Shown piece after piece: positions 1 to 8,681 of a DNA stretch of 64,000 bases. Each line of letters opens with the position of its first letter. Positions within the stretch are counted from its first letter, which is position 1. The position numbers and the translations under genes are program-made. The stretch covers positions 490,001 to 554,000 of the forward strand of contig NZ_OY776574.1 of NCBI RefSeq assembly GCF_963675815.1, read 5' to 3'. The notes under the pieces were generated by a model. It saw only the letters and a program-made list of their open reading frames with translations. It did no database searches and had not been told where the DNA came from. Origin of the DNA: an uncultured Desulfuromusa sp. (GTDB lineage: Bacteria > Desulfobacterota > Desulfuromonadia > Desulfuromonadales > Geopsychrobacteraceae).

Positions 1-2
1 TC

Positions 3-431
3 TATTTTGCACAGCCGATCCGAACCAATAGCGCCAACTGCTTAACCTGTCATGGTGACCCCTATGATGCTCCCAAAGATCAGGTTGAAATCTATGGAGA
101 TGAAACGGGATATAACTGGGAAATGAATGATACGGTTGCCGCCTTTGTTGTTTATATCCCGACAGCAGCAGCCATAGCTGCAGCCAAAAAACTCTCTTTG
201 ACTCTGGTTTTGGTTGGTTCCGGAGGAATCCTCGTGATTCTTCTTATTCTCTGGTTTTTCCTCGATCGCAGTGTCGTCCTCCCGATTGTCCAACTGGCGG
301 AGAGAACAGAAAACTTCAGTTTGGGTGAGCATCTTGACGATCCGATCGTTGCGAAGTCAAAAGATGAGATCGGAACACTGTCAAAAGCGATTGAGCGGTT
401 GCGAATCAGTCTGGTTAAACTTTTACAGTAA
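3..431 (+). CDS. Haem c-binding periplasmic sensor with C-terminal HAMP domain (5' end cut by window)
   Basis: The reading frame is open from base 3, so the N-terminus lies outside the window. The visible part carries a CLTCH motif (CxxCH, covalent haem c attachment) at visible residues 13-17, then a periplasmic stretch ending near VVYIPTAA, one transmembrane helix (about residues 63-87) and a HAMP domain with the usual DEIGTL segment. This order matches the Tll0287-like/DUF3365 haem sensor family, which is exported and senses redox state or small ligands. The protein stops about ten residues after HAMP, with no methyl-accepting, kinase or cyclase output domain, so a partner must carry the signal. 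Three same-strand genes follow closely (an OmpA/TPR protein and two roadblock proteins) and may be that partner set. The haem motif and HAMP are seen directly; the partnership is inferred. Confidence 0.8.
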   Translation, partial: YFAQPIRTNSANCLTCHGDPYDAPKDQVEIYGDETGYNWEMNDTVAAFVVYIPTAAAIAAAKKLSLTLVLVGSGGILVILLILWFFLDRSVVLPIVQLAERTENFSLGEHLDDPIVAKSKDEIGTLSKAIERLRISLVKLLQ

Positions 432-450
432 TGAATCCGGGACAAAATAG

Positions 451-1314
451 ATGAGCAAAATTATCTACTCCATGGTTGCCGGCTGCATTTTTCTGCTGAT
501 GATCAATCCGGCATGCGCAAATCAACAGGAATGCAGTGCAATCAAAGACAAAATCAAGCAAGAGCGCAACCTTCTAAAAAAACGCGAGTTGCTGAACCAT
601 GGGCTTGAACTTTGTCCTCAGGATGCGGAGATTCATTATCGCTGCGCTTATACTGCTGAAAGGCTCCGAAACTACGACAAAGCTCAACGTAATTATCTGA
701 AAGCCACAGAACTTGACAATCATTATGCCAAAGCTTATTTCGGCCTGGGTGACATCTACATGGTTCTGGGAAATGCCAGATCAGCCGTTGATGCCTACGA
801 AAAAGGACTGACACTGGCGCCTCAAAACAAACGGGCCCGCTCTTCTTTTGAACTCGCACTGATTAAGTATAAGTCAGAACTTGGTGAACAGATTACGTCC
901 GCAGAGTTTATTCAGGTCATGCAGGAAAGTAAGAAAGAGGAAACCGCACCTGGTGCTGTTGATGGCCCTTTGCTCCGCATGCAGATCCATTTTTACAGCG
1001 CATCGTCACAGTTGTCTGAACAAGCGAAAGCGCAACTCGTGAATGTCGGCAAAGCTCTCGAAAATCCGGCTTTGGCAGATAAAAAGTTTGAAATATCAGG
1101 ACATACCGACAATACCGGAGGAGCAGAAGCAAATTTGCTGCTATCCAAACACCGTGCTGAACAGGTGAGACAGTACCTGCTGGAAACATTTTCAATTCTT
1201 CCTGAAGCCTTGATCGTTGCCTATTACGGAGATACCCGTCCTGCTGAGCCCAATACATCACCTGAAAATCGCGCTCTGAATCGTCGGGTCGAATTCAGAC
1301 GGCTGAACCAATAA
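451..1314 (+). CDS. TPR-OmpA family periplasmic/outer-membrane protein
   Basis: A 287-residue protein with a Sec signal peptide (residues 1-23, cleavage expected after PACA). TPR repeats follow at about 55-135, with typical A-Y-FGLGDIY and AVDAYEKGL helices. A C-terminal OmpA-like peptidoglycan-binding domain starts near residue 172 and contains ISGHTDNTG and NRALNRRVEF, the conserved peptidoglycan-contact regions. Such proteins anchor an envelope complex to the cell wall. The gene starts 20 bases after the haem sensor and precedes two roadblock genes on the same strand, so it is probably part of one transcription unit. The ribosome-binding site before this ATG is weak, which suggests translational coupling. 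The domain calls are secure; the cargo of the TPR part is unknown. Confidence 0.85.
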   Translation: MSKIIYSMVAGCIFLLMINPACANQQECSAIKDKIKQERNLLKKRELLNHGLELCPQDAEIHYRCAYTAERLRNYDKAQRNYLKATELDNHYAKAYFGLGDIYMVLGNARSAVDAYEKGLTLAPQNKRARSSFELALIKYKSELGEQITSAEFIQVMQESKKEETAPGAVDGPLLRMQIHFYSASSQLSEQAKAQLVNVGKALENPALADKKFEISGHTDNTGGAEANLLLSKHRAEQVRQYLLETFSILPEALIVAYYGDTRPAEPNTSPENRALNRRVEFRRLNQ

Positions 1315-1337
1315 CTGCCGTCATCAAAGGAGCTTTC

Positions 1338-1676
1338 ATGGCAACTCTGCAGGAGTTTAAAAATCAGACTGACAGCATGACCGATATCAAGAAACTGGTC
1401 ATAGTCGCCCGCGATGGAACGTCCCTTCTTCACAGTGGAGAACTGAGCAAATATCTGGGGGATTATGTTGCTTATGTCGCAGTCATGGCTGAACAATTAA
1501 GACCTTACCTTGGTTTTACCGGCCCGTATCATTTGATCATGGAACAAAGTTCGGGAGATCGAATCCTGACGCTGCTGGGTGAACAAATCATTGTCGGATT
1601 CGATTTGAGTTCCAATGTTTCTCCTGCAAATATCATTGAACAGTTCGGACCACTTGTTGATCAAATCACAATTTAA
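1338..1676 (+). CDS. Small roadblock/LC7-like protein
   Basis: A 112-residue cytoplasmic protein with no signal peptide. Its segment around VIVARDGTSLLHSG, followed by a helix and then LTLLGEQIIVGFDL, fits the alpha/beta layout of roadblock/LC7 domains, which in bacteria (MglB-like) act as dimeric regulators of small GTPases or signalling ATPases. The start is supported by AAAGGAG seven bases upstream of ATG. Its stop codon overlaps the in-frame ATG of the next, larger roadblock protein, so the two are almost certainly co-translated and may form a heterodimer. No MglA-type GTPase is seen within the window; it could lie to the left. Family assignment is by pattern only. Confidence 0.6.
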   Translation: MATLQEFKNQTDSMTDIKKLVIVARDGTSLLHSGELSKYLGDYVAYVAVMAEQLRPYLGFTGPYHLIMEQSSGDRILTLLGEQIIVGFDLSSNVSPANIIEQFGPLVDQITI

Positions 1677-1687
1677 TGAGGCAAATT

Positions 1688-2350
1688 ATGCAGAAAATTC
1701 TGGATGAAATCAAAATAATACCGGGTGTCCTTGGATCAGCTGTTTATACCAGCAAACGAGGGATTCTTGCCTCTAATCTGCCGGAAGTATTCAAATCTGA
1801 CACCCAGGAGAGAATCGGCAATATTCTGCATAGGGTTTTCAAACTGAATGAAACGGTCAAACTCGATGTCAATTCCTTTGAAATCCAATATGACGAAGCA
1901 CTTCTCCTGATTCGAAAACTGTGTGATTCCTCATCTTTGATTTTTATCTGTGAGCCGGATGCTAAAGTTCATCTGATTAATATGTCAGCCAGTATGGTCA
2001 CGACAGATCTCCTGGCCCTGATTTCCGATTGTGAAGAAGCTCCCGTTGCGACAAAAGCAGCCCCTGCTCCTCAGGAGAAAACACCGGCACCGGCTCCGGC
2101 ACCACCGGCCGACCTGGAATCTGTCCTCAATGGCGCATTAGCCGAAAAATTTACCCAGATGAAAAAACTATTGGCAAAACATATCGGACCCGTCGCCAAC
2201 AAAGCCTTAAAAACCTCTGTCAAACAATGGCTTGAGCAGGGAGAAGCGTCGACACAAAGGCTTGGAGAACTTGCCCGGATCATGCAACTGGAAATTGACG
2301 ACCAAGCGTCCCGGGATGAATTTCTTACTGATGTGAAAGAGGTTGCTTAG
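1688..2350 (+). CDS. Roadblock/LC7 protein with proline/alanine linker and C-terminal helical domain
   Basis: About 220 residues. The N-terminal 120 residues have a clear roadblock pattern (IPGVLGSAVYTSKRGILAS, later LLLIRKLCDSSSLIFICEP). A P/A-rich linker follows at about 125-145 (APAPQEKTPAPAPAPPA). The C-terminal helical domain contains LAKHIGPVANKAL, similar to the IGP-A motif at the ends of some bacterial regulators and Ser/Thr kinases. An ATG at 1676 overlaps the preceding stop, but the ATG at 1688 has TGAGG six bases upstream and is the more likely start. Role inferred: a partner of the 112-residue roadblock protein in a signalling module with the haem sensor. The gene ends facing hutC. 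Confidence 0.6.
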   Translation: MQKILDEIKIIPGVLGSAVYTSKRGILASNLPEVFKSDTQERIGNILHRVFKLNETVKLDVNSFEIQYDEALLLIRKLCDSSSLIFICEPDAKVHLINMSASMVTTDLLALISDCEEAPVATKAAPAPQEKTPAPAPAPPADLESVLNGALAEKFTQMKKLLAKHIGPVANKALKTSVKQWLEQGEASTQRLGELARIMQLEIDDQASRDEFLTDVKEVA

Positions 2351-2382
2351 CTTTCTTTCAGTGAAACAGCAAGTCTGGCGGC

Positions 2383-3105
2383 TTAAACCTCTGAACGAGA
2401 ACTGAGCCGGTAAAGGTTGCCCGGGTGAACCAGTCGGGCATAACTGATAAGGTTGTTCCCCGACCAGGTTCTCCGTTTCACCAACAGGCACGGTGTCGCT
2501 GCGGTAATCTTGAGAGCATCCTGCTCCAAAGACGTTGGCAGAACAGCTTCAACAATATGTTCAATCTCGGAGAGAGGAAAGAGTTCACTTAAATATTGAC
2601 TGGGTGTTGTCACTGAAAAGTCCTGATGAATATAATCAGGAACAATAGCTGCGTTGACATAACGTTCTGCAAACTGCAGTGGCTGACCATTTTCTTTATG
2701 AACAATCAGGGAATGGTATACCTTATCTCCGGTATTTATTCCCAATTGGCCTGCCAGATCCTGAGTTGCTTTTATCGCCTTTAAACGATACCGATCATTG
2801 CTGTAGACATTATTCCTCCCCCGGATTTCAGCGGCGATGCTGCGAATCTCCAGTAATGGCGATTCAGCCTGTACTGTCGCAACAAAAGTCCCAAGCCCCT
2901 GATAACGCACCAACTTTCCCTCTGAGACAAGTTCCTTCACAGCACGATTTGCGGTCATCCGGCTGACACTGAATTGTTTTGCCAGCTCATGTTCCGTCGG
3001 AATCTGCGCGTCGGGAAGATAGGTTCTATCCTTGATCGCCTGAGCAATAAAATCCTTGATCACCTGAAAACGGGGTTGCACCCCCACATGTCTTGATATC
3101 TTCAT
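2383..3105 (-). CDS. hutC: Histidine utilisation repressor, GntR/HutC family
   Basis: A 240-residue regulator with an N-terminal GntR winged helix (residues 12-76; IPTEHELAKQFSVSRMTANR is the recognition helix region) and a C-terminal UTRA ligand-binding domain (about 95-235) of the HutC subfamily. HutC proteins repress hut operons and are released by urocanate. The gene is divergent from hutIGUH, which makes the target clear. The start ATG at 3105 has AAGGA a few bases upstream. A TATAAT on its own strand at 3146-3141 may be its -10 element, close enough to the operator palindrome for autoregulation. Confidence 0.92.
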   Translation of the reverse strand: MKISRHVGVQPRFQVIKDFIAQAIKDRTYLPDAQIPTEHELAKQFSVSRMTANRAVKELVSEGKLVRYQGLGTFVATVQAESPLLEIRSIAAEIRGRNNVYSNDRYRLKAIKATQDLAGQLGINTGDKVYHSLIVHKENGQPLQFAERYVNAAIVPDYIHQDFSVTTPSQYLSELFPLSEIEHIVEAVLPTSLEQDALKITAATPCLLVKRRTWSGNNLISYARLVHPGNLYRLSSRSEV

Positions 3106-3168
3106 TGCATTCCTTTTTTATGTCAAAAAACCTGGAACGAATTATACACAATCACTTGCAACTTTGTC

Positions 3169-3185
3169 TATAATTGTATATACAA
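3169..3185 (+). promoter_or_regulatory. hutI promoter -10 and HutC operator-like palindrome
   Basis: TATAAT at 3169-3174 is followed at once by the perfect 12-base palindrome TTGTATATACAA (3174-3185), 23 bases before the hutI ATG. Operators reported for HutC proteins are palindromes of the CTTGTATRTACAAG type, so this is the expected repressor site at the transcription start. No good -35 hexamer is visible at the right spacing. Confidence 0.65.
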
Positions 3186-3208
3186 ATAAGAAGCAGTGAG
3201 GAGCTTTG

Positions 3209-4447
3209 ATGAATTCAGCATTCGGCGGCAGCGAAAAAATCTGGATAAACGCGCAGATAGCAACGATGAATCCCCAGGTCAAAACACCTTACGGATTACT
3301 GAAAGATCATGCTCTGGGGGTTAAAAATGGAACCATTGCATTGATCACCCCCATGCAGGACCTTGACATCAATGATTTTCAGGGAGAGATCATTGACGCT
3401 CAACAGCAGTATCTGACCCCCGGTCTGGTCGATAGCCATACTCATTTAATTTATGGAGGTCAGCGTTCTGCAGAGTTCTCCAAACGTTTGCATGGTGCCA
3501 CTTATGAAGAAATTTCCCGTGCGGGTGGGGGAATTCTCAGCACCGTCAATGCAACCCGTGCACTGGGCGAAGATGAACTTGCCGAACAGGCACGCCCAAG
3601 GCTTGAAGCATTAATTCATGAAGGAGTCACGACAGTTGAGATCAAATCGGGGTACGGTTTAACCTTCGAAGATGAGCTTAAAATCCTCAGAACCGCCAAA
3701 AAACTGGCCGCTGATTTCCCCATCCGCTTACGCACCACATTGCTGGCAGCACATGCCGTTCCCCCTGAATATATCAACGATTCTGATCGCTATATTGAAC
3801 TCGTTTGCAAAGAAATGATCCCTCTGGTCGCAACGGAAGGTCTTGCTGACGCCGTTGATGTGTTCTGCGAAAAAATCGCATTTTCTCCAGCTCAGAGTGA
3901 ACTGGTTTTTGCAGCCGCCCAAAAAGCCGGACTGGGAATAAAAGTCCATGCCGAGCAGCTTTCCAATAGCCATGGGGCGGAACTTGCCGCCGGTTATTCG
4001 GCTTGGTCGGTCGATCATCTGGAATATCTGGATGAAGCCGGCATCAAGGCAATGAAAAAATCGGGAACAGTTGCGACTCTTCTCCCCGGAGCTTTTTATT
4101 TTCTTGGCGAAACGAAAAAACCACCTGTTGAACTATTACGCCAATATCAGGTTCCAATGGCTCTGGCCAGCGATCTCAATCCGGGAAGCTCTCCACTGGC
4201 GTCGTTACTTCTGATGTTGAATATGGGATGTGTCCTGTTCGGATTAACTCCGGAAGAAGCTCTTCAAGGAGCAACCCGGCATGGGGCCATGGCACTTGGA
4301 TCAGAAAAGCAGATCGGCACGCTGAGTGTTGGCAGGAATGCGGACATGGTGCTCTGGAATATTGAAGATCCGGCTCAGCTTGCTTATCAGTTCGGAACAG
4401 ATCTGCTGGTACAACGAATTTTTGCTGGAGACATCAGCCATGCATGA
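3209..4447 (+). CDS. hutI: Imidazolonepropionase
   Basis: Third step of histidine degradation: hydrolyses 4-imidazolone-5-propanoate to N-formimino-L-glutamate (EC 3.5.2.7). The 412-residue length is typical. Amidohydrolase-fold metal ligands are visible in DSHTHLIYGG (residues 75-84), and substrate/metal residues lie in IKVHAEQL and VDHLEY. The start is ATG 3209, with GAGGAG five bases upstream; an overlapping TTG at 3206 adds only one residue and is less likely. First gene of hutIGUH, directly behind the HutC-type operator. Its last eight bases overlap the next gene. Confidence 0.95.
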   Translation: MNSAFGGSEKIWINAQIATMNPQVKTPYGLLKDHALGVKNGTIALITPMQDLDINDFQGEIIDAQQQYLTPGLVDSHTHLIYGGQRSAEFSKRLHGATYEEISRAGGGILSTVNATRALGEDELAEQARPRLEALIHEGVTTVEIKSGYGLTFEDELKILRTAKKLAADFPIRLRTTLLAAHAVPPEYINDSDRYIELVCKEMIPLVATEGLADAVDVFCEKIAFSPAQSELVFAAAQKAGLGIKVHAEQLSNSHGAELAAGYSAWSVDHLEYLDEAGIKAMKKSGTVATLLPGAFYFLGETKKPPVELLRQYQVPMALASDLNPGSSPLASLLLMLNMGCVLFGLTPEEALQGATRHGAMALGSEKQIGTLSVGRNADMVLWNIEDPAQLAYQFGTDLLVQRIFAGDISHA

Positions 4448-5378
4448 AGCAATCGACATGTCACTCTGGACAGGTCGCACCGATGAAGGTAAAAACCTCC
4501 GCTGGCATCAACATGTTGTTCCCCGGCGGGAAAAAGATCAGGAACCCGGCGTCGCGATACTTGGTGTTGCCAGTGATGAAGGGGTCAAACGGAATCAGGG
4601 CAGGATCGGAGCTGCAACAGGAGCTGATGCGATCCGGCAAACATTAGCCAACCAAGCATACCATCTTCAGCATCCCATTTACGATACAGGAAACCTCCGC
4701 TGTGAGCAGGGTAACCTGGAGGCATTACAGAGAGAACAGGCCGCTCTTGTCAACCAGTTGCTTGATCAAAACCATTTTCCACTGCTTCTGGGCGGTGGGC
4801 ATGAAATAGCTGTCGGCAGTTTTCTGGGATTGGAGCAGCACTTGCGACCCACCAGAACTGCGGCCCCCATTGCTATCATCAACTTTGATGCGCACTTTGA
4901 CTTACGTCAAGCAACTATGGCGACCTCCGGGACGCCTTTTTTACAAATTGCAGAACATTGCCAAGCCGAGGCCATCCCCTTTCATTACTGCTGTCTCGGT
5001 ATCAGTGAGGCCTCCAATACCAGGGCCTTATTCACCCGAGCCGACCTTCTAGGCGTCAAATATCTGCAAGATGACAATCTCAATTCCTGGCAGTTGCCGC
5101 AAGTCGAAGCAAAACTGGAGGAATTCCTTCGCCCCTGCCAGGCACTCTATCTGAGTATTGATCTTGATGTTCTCCCGGCAGAAACAGCACCTGGTGTCAG
5201 TGCCCCGGCAGCCAGAGGGGTTCCCCTTCCGATACTGGAGCATCTGCTAACTTTTATCAAAAAAGTAGCTCAAAACCGATTAAAAGTAGCTGATATCGCT
5301 GAATATAACCCACAGTTCGATATCGATGGGCGGACAGCCAGAGTTGCAGCCAGACTTTGTCACCGGCTTATCTGCTGA
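4440..5378 (+). CDS. hutG: Formimidoylglutamase
   Basis: Ureohydrolase (arginase) fold enzyme that splits N-formimino-L-glutamate into glutamate and formamide (EC 3.5.3.8), the last step of the short hut pathway. Manganese-binding motifs are seen in order: GGGHE (residues 118-122), NFDAHFD (148-154) and SIDLD (239-243). The 312-residue length fits. The ATG at 4440 lies inside the end of hutI (8-base overlap), with GGAG nine bases upstream; longer in-frame starts inside hutI would add an unrelated N-terminus and are rejected. The presence of HutG rather than HutF plus an N-formylglutamate hydrolase shows that the four-step route is used. Confidence 0.93.
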   Translation: MHEAIDMSLWTGRTDEGKNLRWHQHVVPRREKDQEPGVAILGVASDEGVKRNQGRIGAATGADAIRQTLANQAYHLQHPIYDTGNLRCEQGNLEALQREQAALVNQLLDQNHFPLLLGGGHEIAVGSFLGLEQHLRPTRTAAPIAIINFDAHFDLRQATMATSGTPFLQIAEHCQAEAIPFHYCCLGISEASNTRALFTRADLLGVKYLQDDNLNSWQLPQVEAKLEEFLRPCQALYLSIDLDVLPAETAPGVSAPAARGVPLPILEHLLTFIKKVAQNRLKVADIAEYNPQFDIDGRTARVAARLCHRLIC

Positions 5379-5465
5379 CCAGAACGCCAAGAACACTTTA
5401 GGAAAAAAGAGCTTTGTTTTTTTAAAAGAACCCATTTATTGATTATAAGACCGAAGGATATCGAT

Positions 5466-7142
5466 ATGAGCAATCAACGTCTTGATCCAACCCGCCTGAT
5501 TCGAGCCCCACATGGTCCACAACTGACGGCTAAAAGTTGGCTGACTGAGGCCGCTTTGCGCATGCTGATGAATAACCTTGATCCCGAAGTTGCCGAACGT
5601 CCGGAGGAACTGGTCGTCTACGGTGGCATCGCCAGGGCTGCTCGCAATTGGGATTGCTACGATAAAATCGTCGCAGTCCTCAAGCGCCTGGAAGATGATG
5701 AATCTCTGCTGATCCAATCAGGGAAACCGGTTGGCGTGTTCAAAACCCACATTGATGCCCCACGGGTGCTGATCGCTAACTCAAACCTGGTGCCCCACTG
5801 GGCTCATTGGGAAACCTTCAATGAACTGGATAAAAAGGGATTGATGATGTATGGCCAGATGACGGCAGGTTCCTGGGTTTATATCGGTTCACAGGGAATT
5901 GTGCAGGGAACCTACGAGACCTTTGTCGCCATTGCCAAAAAACGTTTTTCCGGTAATGCTCGCGGGCGCTGGATTCTCACCGGCGGTCTTGGCGGTATGG
6001 GTGGTGCTCAGCCTTTGGCGGCAACAATGGCAGGCTTCAATATGCTGGCAATCGAGTGCGATGAATCACGGATCGACAAACGCCTGGAAACCGGCTATCT
6101 GGACCATAAAGTGACCAGTCTAGAGGAAGCCCTGGATCTGATTAACACAGCCTGTCGCGATCAACAGGCAATCTCGGTGGGTTTACTCGGTAACTGTGCC
6201 GAGATTCTACCGGAACTGGTTCGTCGCAAGATTGTGCCCGATATCTGCACCGATCAGACCAGTGCTCACGATCCCCTCAATGGCTACCTGCCGGAGGGAT
6301 GGAGCTTGGAGCAAGCGGCAAAACAGCGACAGGAAAATCCGCAAAAAGTGATTGCCGCAGCCACAGCATCGATGGCCAAACATGTCGAAGCCATGCTGCA
6401 ACTCCAACAGTTTGGAGCGGAAACCTTTGATTACGGCAACAATATTCGTCAGGTTGCCTTTGACGCAGGGATCGAAAAGGCTTTTGATTTCCCCGGCTTT
6501 GTTCCCGCCTATATCCGCCCTCTTTTCTGCGAAGGAATCGGCCCTTTCCGCTGGGTCGCTCTGTCTGGAGACCCTGAAGATATCTACAAAACCGATGCGA
6601 AAGTAAAAGAGTTGATCCCTGATGATCCCCACCTGCATAACTGGCTGGACATGGCCAAAGAGCGCATTCATTTTCAAGGACTGCCGGCAAGAATCTGCTG
6701 GGTTGGACTTAAGGATCGTGCACGATTGGGGTTGGCTTTTAACCAGATGGTTGCCGACGGTGAACTCAAGGCACCCGTGGTCATTGGCAGAGATCATCTT
6801 GATTCCGGCTCGGTGGCCAGTCCCAACCGCGAAACGGAAGCCATGCGCGATGGTTCTGATGCCGTCTCTGACTGGCCGCTTCTCAATGCCCTGCTTTCCA
6901 CGTCCGGCGGTGCCACCTGGGTCAGCCTCCACCACGGCGGCGGCGTTGGTATGGGCTTTAGTCAGCATGCCGGCGTCGTCATTGTCGCAGACGGAACAAA
7001 AGCTGCGGAAAAACGGTTAGCACGCGTTTTATGGAATGATCCGGCGACCGGAGTGATGCGGCATGCTGACGCCGGCTATCCTGAAGCTATTGACTGCGCA
7101 CGACAGCAGGGACTGGATTTACCGATGTTGGAGGACAATTAA
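5466..7142 (+). CDS. hutU: Urocanate hydratase
   Basis: Second step of histidine degradation: converts urocanate to imidazolonepropionate using tightly bound NAD+ (EC 4.2.1.49). The protein is 558 residues, the family length. The NAD-binding glycine-rich loop [10 protein letters not shown] is at 173-182; [13 protein letters not shown] and [15 protein letters not shown] are family hallmarks. The ATG at 5466 has AAGGA seven bases before it; a TTG 27 bases upstream has no such site. An 87-base gap separates it from hutG, with no operator-like palindrome inside, so it is probably read through from hutI. Confidence 0.96.
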   Translation: MSNQRLDPTRLIRAPHGPQLTAKSWLTEAALRMLMNNLDPEVAERPEELVVYGGIARAARNWDCYDKIVAVLKRLEDDESLLIQSGKPVGVFKTHIDAPRVLIANSNLVPHWAHWETFNELDKKGLMMYGQMTAGSWVYIGSQGIVQGTYETFVAIAKKRFSGNARGRWILTGGLGGMGGAQPLAATMAGFNMLAIECDESRIDKRLETGYLDHKVTSLEEALDLINTACRDQQAISVGLLGNCAEILPELVRRKIVPDICTDQTSAHDPLNGYLPEGWSLEQAAKQRQENPQKVIAAATASMAKHVEAMLQLQQFGAETFDYGNNIRQVAFDAGIEKAFDFPGFVPAYIRPLFCEGIGPFRWVALSGDPEDIYKTDAKVKELIPDDPHLHNWLDMAKERIHFQGLPARICWVGLKDRARLGLAFNQMVADGELKAPVVIGRDHLDSGSVASPNRETEAMRDGSDAVSDWPLLNALLSTSGGATWVSLHHGGGVGMGFSQHAGVVIVADGTKAAEKRLARVLWNDPATGVMRHADAGYPEAIDCARQQGLDLPMLEDN

Positions 7143-8672
7143 ATGTTTCCCCTTGAATTAAAACCGGGCCTTCTCAGCCTGCAACAATTACGGCGCATTC
7201 AAGCTGAACCGATTCAATTGAGTCTGGCACCTGACTGCCTGGAAAAAATTGAGGCCGCAACTGCGACGGTCCATGAGGTGATTGCACAGGGGCGGGTCGT
7301 TTACGGCGTCAATACGGGCTTCGGCCTGTTGGCAAACACCCATATTCCGGACGAAGATCTCAAACAACTGCAACGTTCCATTGTCCTCTCCCATGCTGCC
7401 GGGGTCGGCGAGCTGATGAGCGAAGCAACGGTCAGACTATTGCTGGTGCTCAAAATAAACAGCCTTGCTCGCGGCTACTCCGGGATCCGGTTAAAAGTTA
7501 TTGAAGCCTTGATGAAACTGGTGAATGCAGAAGTTTATCCCTGTATTCCACAAAAGGGATCTGTCGGGGCCTCTGGAGATCTGGCTCCGCTGGCCCACAT
7601 GAGCACCGTCCTCCTTGGTGAAGGAGAGGTTCTCTATCACGGGGAAAAACTCTCAGGCAAAGAGGGGCTGGACATTGCCGGTTTAACCCCATGCACCCTC
7701 GGGCCTAAAGAAGGATTGGCACTTCTCAACGGGACTCAAGCCTCGACAGCTTTCGCCCTGCAAGGTTTATTTGCTGCCGAGGATCTGTTTGCTGCAGCGA
7801 TTGTTGCAGGTAGCCTCAGTGTCGAAGCCGCTCTGGGCAGCCGCAGCCCTTTTGATGCACGCATTCATCAGGTCAGTGGTCATCAGAGCCGTATCGATAC
7901 GGCGTCAGCCTATCGCAGACTGCTTGACCACAGTCAGATTGAAGATTCACATCGCGCCTGTGAATCGGTGCAGGATCCCTATTCGTTACGTTGCCAACCT
8001 CAAGTCATGGGAGCCTGCCTGGAACAACTGCGCCATGCGGCCCAGGTGCTGCAAACTGAGGCAAATTCAGTTTCCGACAATCCACTGGTGTTCACCGAAG
8101 ACAATGATATTCTTTCCGGGGGAAACTTTCATGCTGAACCCGTAGCAATGGCAGCTGATAATATGGCGTTGGCAATTGCGGAAATCGGAGCTTTGGCAGA
8201 AAGGCGGATCGCTTTACTGATCGACAGCAATTTAAGCAAACTTCCACCATTTTTAGTCGAAAAGGGAGGATTAAACTCCGGATTTATGATTGCTCAAGTC
8301 ACGGCGGCGGCCCTGGCCAGTGAAAATAAATCACGTGCCCACCCGGCATCGGTTGACAGCCTGCCCACATCCGCTAATCAGGAAGATCACGTTTCCATGG
8401 CTACCTTTGCCGCAAGACGGCTTGGAGAAATGGCCGACAATACCGCCGGGATTCTGGCCGTTGAACTTCTGGCCTCCTGTCAGGGAGTTGATTTCAGAGC
8501 ACCACTTAAAACATCTGCACTCCTTGAGCAAGTCAAGCAGATCTTACGCAATGAGGTTCCTTTTTACGATCAGGACCGCTATTTTGCGCCGGACATAGAA
8601 AAGGCGAAAAAACTTGTTCAATCAGGTCTTTTCGCCAATTTTATTGGGACCGAAGTATCCTTGAGCCGTTGA
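7143..8672 (+). CDS. hutH: Histidine ammonia-lyase
   Basis: First step of the pathway: non-oxidative deamination of histidine to trans-urocanate (EC 4.3.1.3). The 509-residue protein contains [12 protein letters not shown]; Ala143-Ser144-Gly145 form the autocatalytic MIO cofactor, at the same numbering as characterised enzymes. The active-site tyrosine loop (VYGVNTGFG, residues 53-61) is intact, as is the [11 protein letters not shown] segment. The ATG directly follows the hutU stop. The gene converges on the nitronate-monooxygenase-like gene with only nine bases between stops. Confidence 0.97.
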   Translation: MFPLELKPGLLSLQQLRRIQAEPIQLSLAPDCLEKIEAATATVHEVIAQGRVVYGVNTGFGLLANTHIPDEDLKQLQRSIVLSHAAGVGELMSEATVRLLLVLKINSLARGYSGIRLKVIEALMKLVNAEVYPCIPQKGSVGASGDLAPLAHMSTVLLGEGEVLYHGEKLSGKEGLDIAGLTPCTLGPKEGLALLNGTQASTAFALQGLFAAEDLFAAAIVAGSLSVEAALGSRSPFDARIHQVSGHQSRIDTASAYRRLLDHSQIEDSHRACESVQDPYSLRCQPQVMGACLEQLRHAAQVLQTEANSVSDNPLVFTEDNDILSGGNFHAEPVAMAADNMALAIAEIGALAERRIALLIDSNLSKLPPFLVEKGGLNSGFMIAQVTAAALASENKSRAHPASVDSLPTSANQEDHVSMATFAARRLGEMADNTAGILAVELLASCQGVDFRAPLKTSALLEQVKQILRNEVPFYDQDRYFAPDIEKAKKLVQSGLFANFIGTEVSLSR

Positions 8673-8681
8673 AAAAATATC

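Noticed and set aside
6207..6968. Long open frame (253 codons) antisense to hutU
   Set aside because: It mirrors the codon structure of the well-supported hutU gene and has no recognisable domain.
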